Positions 1 through 8,067 of a DNA stretch of 12,290 nucleotides are shown here, piece by piece; the first letter of the stretch is position 1; the number at the start of each line of letters is the position of its first letter. This DNA is from Bacteroidota bacterium (GTDB lineage: Bacteria > Bacteroidota > Bacteroidia > Chitinophagales > Chitinophagaceae): assembly GCA_023436425.1 (NCBI GenBank), contig JAEZJD010000020.1, positions 1 to 12,290 of the forward strand, given 5' to 3'. The position numbers and the translations under genes are program-made. The notes beneath the pieces were generated by a model that searched no databases, was not told the DNA's origin, and was given only the letters and a program-made list of their open reading frames with translations.

Positions 1-1843
1 CCCTTCTCACCTGGAAGCTGTAAACCCGGTGGTGCTTGGGTTTGCCAGGGCAAAAGCAGATTGCCTTTATAGTTCGGAGTTCGATTCCGTACTTCCCATT
101 CTCATTCATGGTGACGCATCGCTTGCAGGTCAGGGTATTGTTTATGAAACTATTCAAATGAGTAATCTGGATGGCTTCTATACCGGTGGAACAATTCACT
201 TTGTCATCAATAACCAGATCGGGTTTACTACAGATTTTGACGATGCACGCAGCTCCGACTACAGTACTTCCATTGCAGCAGCGATTCAGGCTCCGGTGCT
301 GCATGTAAACGGCGACGATCCTGAAGCTGTAGTGAAATGCGTGGAGTTAGCCACACGCTATCGCCAACAGTTTAATTCAGACATTTTCGTAGATATGGTG
401 TGTTATCGCCGCCATGGGCACAACGAAGGCGATGATCCAAAATTCACGCAGCCGAAACTCTATGCACTGATTGACAAACATGCGAATCCTCGTGAAGAGT
501 ATGTACAATATCTCTTCAATAACGGTGAAGAAGATGCGCAGCAACTCGCGAAGGAAATGGAAAAAAAATTCTGGAGCGATTTGCAGGAGCGATTAGATGA
601 AGTGAAACAAAATCCTTTGCCCTACAATTATCAGCCGCCCGAATTGTGGTGGAAGAGTTTACGCAGAGCTAATGAGCAGGATTTTTTGAAGTCGCCCTAC
701 ACAGCCATTACGGAGCCGGAGTTCAAACGTCTGTTCGACAAATTGATGCAGTGGCCGCAGGACTTCAAACCGCTGAGAAAGGTTGAAAAAATACTCGGAG
801 ACAAAATCAAATTGTTCAATGCAGAACAAAAGGTAGACTGGGCAACGGGCGAGCTTTTGGCATATTCAAGTTTGTTAGTTGAAGGGAAAAATGTGCGCAT
901 GAGCGGGCAAGATGTAAAACGTGGCACATTCTCTCATCGGCACGCCGTCATCTACGACGAAGAAACAAACAACGAGTACAACCGTTTAAACCACTTTCAG
1001 CAAGATCAGGGGCAGTTCAGGATTTACAATTCGCTGTTGAGCGAATATGCGGTTCTTGGTTTTGAGTATGGCTATGCTCTCGCCAATCCAAACACTCTTG
1101 TTTTGTGGGAAGCACAATTTGGAGATTTTGCCAACGGAGCACAAATTATTATTGACCAATTTATTTCATCGGCAGAAACAAAATGGCAGCGGATGAATGG
1201 CGTCGTACTGCTATTGCCGCACGGCTACGAAGGTCAGGGACCGGAACATAGCAGCGCACGAATGGAACGGTTTCTTCAGCAGTGCGCTGAGCTGAATATG
1301 GTCGTTAGCAATGTCACCACGTCGGCAAATCTTTTCCACCTGCTGCGCAGGCAAATGACGTGGCCTTTCCGCAAGCCGTTGGTTAATTTTTCACCTAAAG
1401 CAAATTTGCGGCACCCGGGCAGTTATTCAACCATAAAGGAATTTACCACCGGCAGCTTCAGGGAAGTAATAGACGATCCGGCAGTGGACGATGTCGGCGC
1501 CGTGACGAAGGTTTTATTCTGTTCCGGCAAAATATATTTCGACCTTGCCGAAAGGCAGCAAAAAGATGGCAGGAAAGATGTTGCCATCGTGAGGGTAGAG
1601 CAATTGTACCCGCTTCCCTACAATCAATTGGAAGAGTTGCACAAAAAATATAGTCGTGCATCCTGGTTCTGGGTGCAGGAAGAACCGCGCAATATGGGCG
1701 CAGCTTCATTCCTGGAAATGAATCTGAAAACAATAAACTATCCGGTAATCAGCCGGCAACCAAGTGCGGCTACCGCAACAGGGTTCTCCAAAATTCATCA
1801 ACAGGAGCAGCACGCGATTATTGATATGGCATTTACAATATAA
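1..1843 (+). CDS. sucA: 2-oxoglutarate dehydrogenase E1 component, 3' part (5' end outside window)
   Basis: Thiamine-diphosphate-dependent E1 subunit of the cytoplasmic 2-oxoglutarate dehydrogenase complex. It decarboxylates 2-oxoglutarate and passes the succinyl group to the lipoyl arm of E2. The frame is open from base 2, where it reads PSHLEAVNPV, a highly conserved E1o stretch. The GTG at base 29 is therefore internal, and roughly the first 300 of about 900 residues are missing. Visible hallmarks are HGDASLAGQG from base 107 and INNQIGFTT (ThDP/Mg region), then CYRRHGHNEGDDP. In the transketolase-like C-terminal half are WEAQFGDFANGAQ and LLPHGYEGQGPEHSSAR, and near the end QEEPRNMGA. These match the E. 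coli SucA pattern closely. It stops with TAA at 1841-1843, and sucB follows after 68 bp on the same strand, so co-transcription is likely. No frameshift or missing key residue is seen in the visible part. The third subunit (E3, lpd) is not in the window. Confidence 0.97.
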   Translation, partial: PSHLEAVNPVVLGFARAKADCLYSSEFDSVLPILIHGDASLAGQGIVYETIQMSNLDGFYTGGTIHFVINNQIGFTTDFDDARSSDYSTSIAAAIQAPVLHVNGDDPEAVVKCVELATRYRQQFNSDIFVDMVCYRRHGHNEGDDPKFTQPKLYALIDKHANPREEYVQYLFNNGEEDAQQLAKEMEKKFWSDLQERLDEVKQNPLPYNYQPPELWWKSLRRANEQDFLKSPYTAITEPEFKRLFDKLMQWPQDFKPLRKVEKILGDKIKLFNAEQKVDWATGELLAYSSLLVEGKNVRMSGQDVKRGTFSHRHAVIYDEETNNEYNRLNHFQQDQGQFRIYNSLLSEYAVLGFEYGYALANPNTLVLWEAQFGDFANGAQIIIDQFISSAETKWQRMNGVVLLLPHGYEGQGPEHSSARMERFLQQCAELNMVVSNVTTSANLFHLLRRQMTWPFRKPLVNFSPKANLRHPGSYSTIKEFTTGSFREVIDDPAVDDVGAVTKVLFCSGKIYFDLAERQQKDGRKDVAIVRVEQLYPLPYNQLEELHKKYSRASWFWVQEEPRNMGAASFLEMNLKTINYPVISRQPSAATATGFSKIHQQEQHAIIDMAFTI

Positions 1844-1850
1844 CCGTCAA

Positions 1851-1865
1851 CGTCACGCGGTGACG
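1851..1865 (+). other. Short perfect hairpin in the sucA-sucB spacer
   Basis: CGTCAC-GCG-GTGACG forms a 6-bp perfect stem with a 3-base loop, 7 bases after the sucA stop. CCGTCA at 1844-1849 could pair alternatively with TGACGG at 1861-1866, giving two mutually exclusive folds. No T-run follows, so it does not look like a classical intrinsic terminator. It may tune the sucA:sucB transcript ratio or protect an mRNA end, but that is inference and chance is possible for so short a stem. Confidence 0.3.
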
Positions 1866-1911
1866 GAATAGTTAAGAGTAATACTTTAGCTTAGTAAAAG
1901 AATCCAGAAAG

Positions 1912-3201
1912 ATGATCGATATTAAAGTGCCAACTGTTGGCGAAAGCATTAACGAAGTGACGCTTGTAAAGTGGTTGAAAAATGACGGCGAGTATGTAGA
2001 ACGCGACGAAGTGATTGCCGAGCTGGAAAGTGAGAAGGCAACTTTTGAAGTAAATGCGGAAAAAGCAGGCGTTCTCAAAACGGTCAGTAAAGAAGGCGAT
2101 ACGTTAAACATCGGCGATACCCTGGCGCAAATTGACGATGCTGCTGCAAAACCGGAGAGCAGTTCGCAGCCGAAAACCGGCGGTGAAAAATCTGACGTTA
2201 CTGTCCAGAAGGACGGAGGAAGTCAGCCGTCAGTGGAAAACGTAAAAAAAACAGACTTAAAAGCAGAAAATCCTCCCGTCAGCCAACAAGCAACTACCGC
2301 CGACCAACGAACAACTGATGTAAAAGCTACGCCTGTAGCTACAGCTATAATCGCCGATAAAAAGGTGGATCCTTCCAAGATTTCCCCCACCGGTACAGGA
2401 GGAAAAATATTGAAAGAAGATGTGTTGGAGGCACTTTCTAATCCCGGTCGTCGTCCTGGCACTGCAGCATTCAGCCGTGAAGAACGGAGTGAAAAAATGA
2501 CTAATCTGCGTAAAACGGTAAGCCGCAGATTAGTAGAAGCGAAAAACACGACTGCCATGCTCACTACTTTCAATGAAGTGGACATGAGCAGAATAATGGA
2601 TATAAGGGCCGCCAACAAGGAAAAATTCAAGGAAAAACATGCAGTGGGTCTGGGTTTCATGAGCTTTTTTGTAAAAGCTTGCTGTTACGCGTTGCAGGAA
2701 TGGCCGGCGGTGAATGCCTACATTGATGCAGATTCCATTATTTATCACGATTACTGCGATATATCAATCGCTGTTTCCGCACCGAAAGGGTTGGTAGTGC
2801 CTGTTATTAGAAATGCGGAAAGCCTTGGCATGGCCGATATCGAACGCAAGGTGGTAGAACTTGCAACAAAAGCCAGAGACAGCAAACTCACATTGGAAGA
2901 AATGCAAGGTGGAACTTTCACCATAACTAACGGCGGCGTATTTGGCTCCTTAATGTCCACGCCCATCATCAATATTCCGCAGTCAGCAATTCTTGGTATG
3001 CATAAAATTGAAGAACGACCCGTGGTTGTGAATAAACAGATTGTCATTAAGCCGATGATGTATGTTGCTTTAAGTTATGATCACCGCATTGTTGATGGAA
3101 AAGAATCTGTTTCATTTCTTGTGCGGGTGAAAGAATTATTGGAAAATCCTGAGCTGTTGCTATTCGGAAGTGACCCGGTGAAAACTCTGCTTGAACTATA
3201 A
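1912..3201 (+). CDS. sucB: 2-oxoglutarate dehydrogenase E2, dihydrolipoyllysine succinyltransferase
   Basis: Core E2 subunit of the 2-oxoglutarate dehydrogenase complex; it transfers succinyl groups from its lipoyl arm to CoA. At 429 aa it has the usual length and layout. An N-terminal lipoyl domain (about 1-76) carries the lipoylation site in ESEKATFEV at Lys42. A linker rich in Pro/Thr/Lys/Gln follows (about 77-140), then a peripheral-subunit-binding domain (about 141-176, containing PTGTGGKILKEDVLEAL). The catalytic acyltransferase domain (about 195-420) ends with the active-site motif DHRIVDG, His391 and Asp395. TITNGGVFGS and IPQSAILGMH are also typical. A single N-terminal lipoyl domain and the SucA gene directly upstream point to the 2-oxoglutarate rather than the pyruvate complex. 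The ATG at 1912 is preceded by a weak purine stretch (AGAAAG); it is right because the lipoyl domain begins immediately (MIDIKVPTVGES). Confidence 0.97.
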   Translation: MIDIKVPTVGESINEVTLVKWLKNDGEYVERDEVIAELESEKATFEVNAEKAGVLKTVSKEGDTLNIGDTLAQIDDAAAKPESSSQPKTGGEKSDVTVQKDGGSQPSVENVKKTDLKAENPPVSQQATTADQRTTDVKATPVATAIIADKKVDPSKISPTGTGGKILKEDVLEALSNPGRRPGTAAFSREERSEKMTNLRKTVSRRLVEAKNTTAMLTTFNEVDMSRIMDIRAANKEKFKEKHAVGLGFMSFFVKACCYALQEWPAVNAYIDADSIIYHDYCDISIAVSAPKGLVVPVIRNAESLGMADIERKVVELATKARDSKLTLEEMQGGTFTITNGGVFGSLMSTPIINIPQSAILGMHKIEERPVVVNKQIVIKPMMYVALSYDHRIVDGKESVSFLVRVKELLENPELLLFGSDPVKTLLEL

Positions 3202-3245
3202 TATTGTACTCCTCTGATCGTTATACTGTCAACTAAAAACCCGTA

Positions 3246-4058
3246 ATGAAAAACTTTATTACAATAACTGCTTTGCTTCTTTTGTTCGCATCCTGCAAAA
3301 AAGAAATTTCAAATGAAAGCGGTGGCGGTGGAACCCGGTTAACGAAAATCACTGCTACCGGGGGCACAGATTCTGTTGGTATGGAATTCACCTACAATAC
3401 CTCCGGCAGACTTACCGAATATAAAATGGGTGGAACGGTTTCAGGTACCGCATTGAATGAGTCGATCACTTACACACGCAATTCATCCGAGATAATCACA
3501 AAGGAAATTTACAAGAGCTCTTCTCTTCCTTTCGGGCTCAGTCAGGTAGTTACCGACCACTTTTATGATAATTCCGCAAAAAGATATTCCTACTCAGTGA
3601 CTAAACTGGACCTCGGATTAATTTTCATTCGCGACAGTGTGGGCTACAACTACGATGGTTCGGGCAGAGTTTCGGAAATTATTGATTATCTCGATGCAGG
3701 ATCGGGCACTTACTCGCCAAGCATGAAGCAGTCGTTTACTTACACAGGTGCGAACGTTACAAAAGTGGTTTATGCCACCTACGATGTGCCAACCACCTCC
3801 TGGACCGATGACGAGACAGACACCTACGAGTTTGATTCGAAAGTAAATCCGCTCCAATTCACCGGCGAAGCAATGATTCTGAGAACAATTTTTGATTATC
3901 CGACATTTTATTCTGCCAACAATTACACAAAACAAACTTTAGACATTACACCAACAGCTACAACGCGAACCTTCACCTATAACGGCAGTAGCAGACCGGA
4001 AACCGCAGCGGTGAGCGACGGTTCATCCACCATTACTTTCAAATATTATTATCAGTAA
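3246..4058 (+). CDS. Putative lipoprotein with YD-like repeats
   Basis: This is a predicted envelope lipoprotein of 270 aa, and no enzyme motif is visible. The N-terminus is a hydrophobic signal peptide ending in a lipobox (LLFASC) with Cys17 as the lipidation site, then KKE and a Gly/Ser-rich linker. The mature part is made of degenerate beta-hairpin units resembling YD repeats: FTYNTSGRLTEY (48-59), YNYDGSGRVSEIIDY (134-148), FTYTGANVTKVVY (164-176), TYEFDSKVNP (193-202) and FTYNGSSRPE (243-252). Bacteroidota carry many such lipoproteins, some grouped as DUF4595-like, but I cannot confirm that assignment by eye. The gene begins 45 bp after sucB on the same strand, so read-through from sucAB is possible, although the product has no evident link to the TCA cycle. 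Whether it faces the periplasm or the cell surface is unknown; the function is unknown. Confidence 0.85.
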   Translation: MKNFITITALLLLFASCKKEISNESGGGGTRLTKITATGGTDSVGMEFTYNTSGRLTEYKMGGTVSGTALNESITYTRNSSEIITKEIYKSSSLPFGLSQVVTDHFYDNSAKRYSYSVTKLDLGLIFIRDSVGYNYDGSGRVSEIIDYLDAGSGTYSPSMKQSFTYTGANVTKVVYATYDVPTTSWTDDETDTYEFDSKVNPLQFTGEAMILRTIFDYPTFYSANNYTKQTLDITPTATTRTFTYNGSSRPETAAVSDGSSTITFKYYYQ

Positions 4059-4109
4059 ACCTCGCTAACGCAGTTTGTTCCGAAGCATTATTCTTTTGGA
4101 TATTTGCGC

Positions 4110-5261
4110 ATGCACCTGCATTCATACGTCGACTCGGCAAAAAAGATCCTGAATGATTATGATGGTGCAATTCCTTTCGCGGCCTATTTAAAAAATTACT
4201 TTGGTCAAAATAAAAAGCATGGATCCAGAGACAGAAAAATGATTGCCGGTCTGTGCTATTGTTTTTTCCGTTTGGGGAACTCTTTTCAGAAAATCGACAT
4301 TAACGAAAGGCTGCTTGTCGGTCAATTTTTGTGCAGTGATTCTTCGAATATTTTTTTAGGAGCGCTCAAGCCTGAGTGGAACGAAATGATTGCTGTTCCC
4401 GTTGAAGAGAAGCTGGAATATTTGTCGGCAGATTCAAATTTCCCTCTTGAAAATGAACTGAGCGAAGAAATTGATAAAGATTTATTCAGCCGATCATTTT
4501 TAATTCAGCCTGATTTATTTCTACGGGTACGACCCGGGAATAAAGAAATTGTTTTAAATAAATTGGAAGATTCCGGAATTGATTTTTACTACGATGGTGA
4601 GTATACTATTCGGCTGCCAAACAGCAGTAAAGTTGAGAATTTGTTGTTGATAGATGAAGAAGTTGTGGTTCAGGATTTAAACTCTCAAAAAGTTTTGAAC
4701 TTTCCGGAACTCCAAACCTCAAATTCGAAACTTCAAACTTCCGTTTGGGATTGCTGCGCCGGAAGCGGCGGAAAATCTATTTTGCTCTTTGATTGCTTTT
4801 CTAACATTCAGCTTACCGTTTCCGATGTGCGGGAAAGCATCTTGATCAATCTTCGAAAGCGTTTTGAAAAAGCGGGAATTAAGAAATACAGGAACTTCAT
4901 TGCAGATCTTTCAAAGCCGAACTTTCAACTGCCGATTTCAGACTTTGATTTGGTAATTTGCGACGCTCCCTGCAGTGGTTCCGGCACGTGGAGCAGAACG
5001 CCGGAACAGCTGCTCTACTTTGATAAAGCGAGAATTGAATATTACTCGACCTTGCAAAAAACAATTACGGCTAATGCATCTAAAGCTTTGAAGCCCGGCG
5101 GCTATTTGCTGTACGTCACCTGTTCTGTATTTCGAAAAGAAAATGAAGATGTTGTTGACTGGATCGCTAACAACACATCTTTAAAGAAGATTTCTCACCA
5201 GTATTTTAAAGGCTATACCACGAAGGCAGACACACTCTTTGCTGCACTGTTTCAACTATAG
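4110..5261 (+). CDS. RsmB/NOP-family RNA (cytosine-5)-methyltransferase
   Basis: Class I SAM-dependent methyltransferase that probably makes m5C in RNA, most likely 16S rRNA as RsmB (C967 in E. coli) does; the exact target is inferred. With the ATG at 4110 it is 383 aa. A TTG two codons upstream (4104) is a weaker start. Residues 1 to about 110 look like a reduced NusB-like RNA-binding domain. The catalytic domain has SAM motif I, WDCCAGSGGK (213-222), motif IV, DAPCSGSG with the helper Cys288, and motif VI, YVTCSVF with the nucleophile Cys338. Both cysteines that define the RsmB/NOP two-Cys mechanism are present. It is shorter than the E. coli enzyme (429 aa), which fits the reduced N-terminus. 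Oddly, the segment LQTSNSKLQTS (201-211), just before motif I, is encoded by a heptanucleotide tandem repeat. The stop codon overlaps that of the convergent subtilase. Confidence 0.9.
   Translation: MHLHSYVDSAKKILNDYDGAIPFAAYLKNYFGQNKKHGSRDRKMIAGLCYCFFRLGNSFQKIDINERLLVGQFLCSDSSNIFLGALKPEWNEMIAVPVEEKLEYLSADSNFPLENELSEEIDKDLFSRSFLIQPDLFLRVRPGNKEIVLNKLEDSGIDFYYDGEYTIRLPNSSKVENLLLIDEEVVVQDLNSQKVLNFPELQTSNSKLQTSVWDCCAGSGGKSILLFDCFSNIQLTVSDVRESILINLRKRFEKAGIKKYRNFIADLSKPNFQLPISDFDLVICDAPCSGSGTWSRTPEQLLYFDKARIEYYSTLQKTITANASKALKPGGYLLYVTCSVFRKENEDVVDWIANNTSLKKISHQYFKGYTTKADTLFAALFQL
4694..4738 (+). repeat. Degenerate 7-bp tandem repeat inside the methyltransferase gene
   Basis: Reading the + strand, units TTTGAAC, CCGGAAC (preceded by three extra bases TTT), TCCAAAC, CTCAAAT, TCGAAAC and TTCAAAC run head to tail, consensus about TYCRAAC. 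The total of 45 bases keeps the reading frame and encodes the linker from about L196 to Q209/T210. A 15-base stretch (4726-4740) recurs exactly at 12031-12045, where the same repeat type lies before dtd. Confidence 0.6.
5256..5261. other. Shared palindromic stop of two convergent genes
   Basis: The palindrome CTATAG supplies TAG to the methyltransferase (5259-5261, + strand) and TAG to the subtilase (5256-5258, - strand). There is no room for a terminator between the two genes, so transcripts from either side must run into the neighbour as antisense RNA unless terminators lie inside the coding regions. Confidence 0.9.
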
Positions 5262-7235
5262 CTTCAGCAATTCTTTTGTCACGATTAATTTTTCATTGTC
5301 GAAAACCGACACATAATATTTTCCTTTCGGCAAATGCATGATGGGTACATCAAAACTCGCAAATCCCACTTGTTTGCTCCGCTTCACAATAGCAACGGTC
5401 CTTCCATCTCCCGCCACAATTCTGATCACAAGGTTAGGTATTGCTGGTGCCGTTGTAATCTTCAAAACGAAGCTTTCGTGAGCGGGATTGGGCATCACCA
5501 GGAAGTTGTTGGCGAAGGAATTTCCGGAGTTTATGCAAGAGGATGCAAGATCGACTGAAGCAGTATCGATATAATCAGCGAAAAAAGTTGCTGCTGCAGT
5601 GTCGATTATTTGGCGGATGCGATAGGAGATAACTCCCGCCGGTGCATTGGTAAGGCTATCGGTGAACTGATAAGAATTCAGTGCGAAGGTTGAACCCGTG
5701 CCAAGCCGATCACCAATTTTTATAAAGTTAGTCTCACCTGCCACTTTCCTTTCTATCTCGTATTTCATGGTAGCTACATCTTTGCTCGTCCAGTTGAGCG
5801 TCGTTTTGCAATTAGAAACCGTAGCAGTGGTTTTTGCAACGTCTTTTAGCAACAACATTGTGGCTTTTTTCACATCAGGAATACCAAATCCAATACGGTC
5901 GTTTGGAGCAATTGCAATGCTGCCGGACTTCCGCAGCGCATCGATAATTTTCATGTTGTTGAACTCTTGAAATCCTTGCCACAGGCATGCAGCAAGTCCC
6001 GCCATATTTGGACAAGCAAACGAGGTTCCATTGCCGGACGTTACTGTGTTGGATGTGGATTGAATTGTTGTTCCCACCCCAACAGAAGCCACGTCAGGCT
6101 TAATCTGTCCATCAGATGAAGGTCCAAAGCTTGAAAACGAACCAACTTGCCCGGACACTCCAACAGCTCCAACAGCCAATACGCTATCGCCATCGGCCGG
6201 TGCAGAAATGTAGTGCCATGAATTGGCGCCATCATTGCCTGCAGCTGCCACTACCAGAATGCCTTTTTTAGCTGCGAGATCAGCTCCAATTGTTGACATG
6301 GCAGTGTTGCCATTCATATCAGCGTAGCTGTGGTTCAGTGCCGCACTATCAAAGGTGGTATAGCCCAGCGACGATGAAATTAAATCGCCACCAACACTAT
6401 CCACTCTCTCTGCGCCGGCAACCCAGTTGAATTCTTCTATTGGAAATTCAGATGCACCATCTTCGGTGCGGAACAAGTAAAATAATGCCTTCGGTGCTGT
6501 ACCCACAAACTGGTTGGGAATGTTCGCCGCTATTATCGAGAAGCAGTACATTCCATGTGCATCGTCTTCTACAACGCTCGATTCTTTTGCAACAAAATCC
6601 CACGTGCCTAAAATCTGGCCGTTGGCTCTTGCACTGTCGAATGCTTTCAGACCGGTGTAGTTGTAAAAACCCCCGTCCAGCATGCCGATGATTATATTTT
6701 GACCACGCAGGCCTATGTTATGCAGAAACTCACCGTTATGAATGTGCACCTGTCCATACGACGCACCGTAGCTGAAGTAGTCAGCGAGTAACTCCGTAGC
6801 AGTGGAAACGTCATTCGTTTTTTCGATAGAAACGATTTTTGATTTTGAGTGCTTGCCTAAACTCGTATCCACTTTGCGGGCAACGGGTGCAGCAGATTGC
6901 ACGAACGGAAGCGCATTAATTTTTGCGAGCGCTCCTGCATCTGATGTTTGAATGGTAACAGCATTAAGCCATTTAGACACATTCAAAATTGTTACTGCTC
7001 CTGCAAGTCTTACACTTTCCACGTATTGCGGTGTCACCGGAAGATCAGTGCTGTCATAATTTAGATTATAACGGATTCTGCGTTCTATTGCTCTCGTTGA
7101 AAGAAACTGCTGAGGGTTACTCAGCGAGTATGGAGTCAAACCCTTGTTCTTGAAACGAATTATGTACCTACTATACTGCGCATCCGCAGCTGAAAACAAA
7201 ACGGTAAAAAGGGTAAGGAATAACCACTTTGCCAT
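5256..7235 (-). CDS. Secreted S8-family serine peptidase (subtilase) with T9SS C-terminal sorting domain
   Basis: Exported endopeptidase of the subtilisin family, 659 aa. A signal peptide (residues 1 to about 19, cleaved near AADA/QYS) is followed by a propeptide-like region (about 20-150) with typical Bacteroidota sequence (RYIIRFKNKG). The catalytic domain has Asp187 (IIIGMLDGG), His227 (DDAHGMY), oxyanion Asn334 (AAAGNDG) and Ser405 (GNGTSFACPNMAG), so the triad is complete. Residues about 470-570 look like a fibronectin-type beta-sandwich. Residues 578-659 (FLVMPNPAHESF to the end) fit a type A T9SS sorting domain, with the PNP start and a GKYYVSVF strand near the C-terminus. It should cross the outer membrane through the type IX system and be released or anchored at the surface. 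ATG at 7235 lies 3 bp after the stop of the upstream lipoprotein gene. The substrate is unknown. Confidence 0.93.
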   Translation of the reverse strand: MAKWLFLTLFTVLFSAADAQYSRYIIRFKNKGLTPYSLSNPQQFLSTRAIERRIRYNLNYDSTDLPVTPQYVESVRLAGAVTILNVSKWLNAVTIQTSDAGALAKINALPFVQSAAPVARKVDTSLGKHSKSKIVSIEKTNDVSTATELLADYFSYGASYGQVHIHNGEFLHNIGLRGQNIIIGMLDGGFYNYTGLKAFDSARANGQILGTWDFVAKESSVVEDDAHGMYCFSIIAANIPNQFVGTAPKALFYLFRTEDGASEFPIEEFNWVAGAERVDSVGGDLISSSLGYTTFDSAALNHSYADMNGNTAMSTIGADLAAKKGILVVAAAGNDGANSWHYISAPADGDSVLAVGAVGVSGQVGSFSSFGPSSDGQIKPDVASVGVGTTIQSTSNTVTSGNGTSFACPNMAGLAACLWQGFQEFNNMKIIDALRKSGSIAIAPNDRIGFGIPDVKKATMLLLKDVAKTTATVSNCKTTLNWTSKDVATMKYEIERKVAGETNFIKIGDRLGTGSTFALNSYQFTDSLTNAPAGVISYRIRQIIDTAAATFFADYIDTASVDLASSCINSGNSFANNFLVMPNPAHESFVLKITTAPAIPNLVIRIVAGDGRTVAIVKRSKQVGFASFDVPIMHLPKGKYYVSVFDNEKLIVTKELLKL

Positions 7236-7238
7236 AGC

Positions 7239-7973
7239 TTAATTGTAGTCTATTAACGTTCGTTTTACGCCGAAGCCGATGTATTTGGTATTGGGCTGGT
7301 ATTCCCATAATTGTAAATCCTGGTAGATTAATCCTACATCCTTTGCATATTTCTCAACATCATATTTTTTATAGCCAAACTGCTGAAGATTCATAATGGG
7401 AACATTGAACGATTCATCAACACCGGCAACAGTAACAACATCATTGAAGGTTTTTCCCGACAGACTCATGGTTTCACCGGTGGTTTGGTATTCATACATC
7501 CAGTCACCAAACTCTCTAATCAGGTCAAATTTGAAAAGCGGCAAATATGGATCTGTCGAGAGGTATGCGTTGCCTTTCCACTTTATACCTGTCTCAACAG
7601 GAGAAACGAGTTTAATGATGCGCAGGTTGTTTTCAACAACTTCTAAAGCATTGCCGACGGTAATGGTGTAATATCCTGATGCTTTCCAGGGTTCTGTTGT
7701 CGCGTTTGCGTTTCTAATTAACCGCTGAATTCTGAATGCAGGTTTGCCGCTGCCGTCGGTAATTTCTGCATCGACAAGATGTTTTTCCTGGTAAGAATGT
7801 GTCTCGGTAATACTTCCGAAATTTAAAAACACAGTAGAATCGGTTCTGTATGTGCGGTATTTGCCCACCGAAACCGGGAAGTAATCAACGGCTGTTGCCA
7901 CCTGTAAGTCTTCCGTCGTCCTTGTACAACCAAAGGCAAAAAACAGGGCGAAAAACAATATGAATAATCTCAT
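7239..7973 (-). CDS. Putative lipoprotein, operon partner of the subtilase
   Basis: Predicted envelope lipoprotein of unknown function. I chose ATG at 7973 (244 aa) over the TTG four codons upstream (7985), because MRLFILFFALFFAFGC then forms a compact signal peptide with lipobox FAFGC and lipid-modified Cys16. The mature part is a single globular, beta-rich domain of about 225 residues (DYFPVSVGKYRTYRTDS early; GFGVKRTLIDYN at the end). It has no catalytic motif I recognise. The pattern resembles the small, poorly characterised lipoproteins common in Chitinophagaceae. The next gene, the T9SS subtilase, starts 3 bp after its stop, so the two are almost certainly co-transcribed. A role as surface partner, chaperone or inhibitor for the protease is possible but is only inferred from this spacing. 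Confidence 0.85.
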   Translation of the reverse strand: MRLFILFFALFFAFGCTRTTEDLQVATAVDYFPVSVGKYRTYRTDSTVFLNFGSITETHSYQEKHLVDAEITDGSGKPAFRIQRLIRNANATTEPWKASGYYTITVGNALEVVENNLRIIKLVSPVETGIKWKGNAYLSTDPYLPLFKFDLIREFGDWMYEYQTTGETMSLSGKTFNDVVTVAGVDESFNVPIMNLQQFGYKKYDVEKYAKDVGLIYQDLQLWEYQPNTKYIGFGVKRTLIDYN

Positions 7974-8007
7974 AAGATGCTGCAACAGATGAAAGTTAAA
8001 ACTATAG

Positions 8008-8023
8008 AAAAACGGCTAAACCG
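8008..8023 (-). terminator. Weak candidate terminator after mnmA
   Basis: On the - strand CGGT-TTA-GCCG (8023-8013) forms a 4-bp stem including one G-T pair, followed directly by TTTTT (8012-8008). It lies about 45 bases after the mnmA stop and before the lipoprotein-subtilase pair. The T-run is convincing but the stem is short, so termination would be partial at best. Confidence 0.25.
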
Positions 8024-8067
8024 GGCAGCTATTGTGCAAGTTGGGATCTGCTTATGAAAAGTAACGA

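Noticed and set aside
29..31. GTG as the start codon of the first gene
   Set aside because: The same frame is open upstream to base 2 and encodes the conserved E1o stretch PSHLEAVNPV, so the gene is simply cut by the window edge.
1882..1889. TACTTTAG as a -7 promoter element for sucB
   Set aside because: One mismatch to TAnnTTTG and no -33 element at the right distance; sucB most likely depends on the upstream sucA transcript.
2223..2660. 145-codon open frame on the - strand
   Set aside because: Antisense to the sucB linker and catalytic domain; Ser/Val/Phe-rich composition is typical of reverse-strand shadows.
4104..4109. TTG at 4104 as the methyltransferase start
   Set aside because: An ATG follows two codons later at 4110 with nothing conserved lost, so ATG is preferred.
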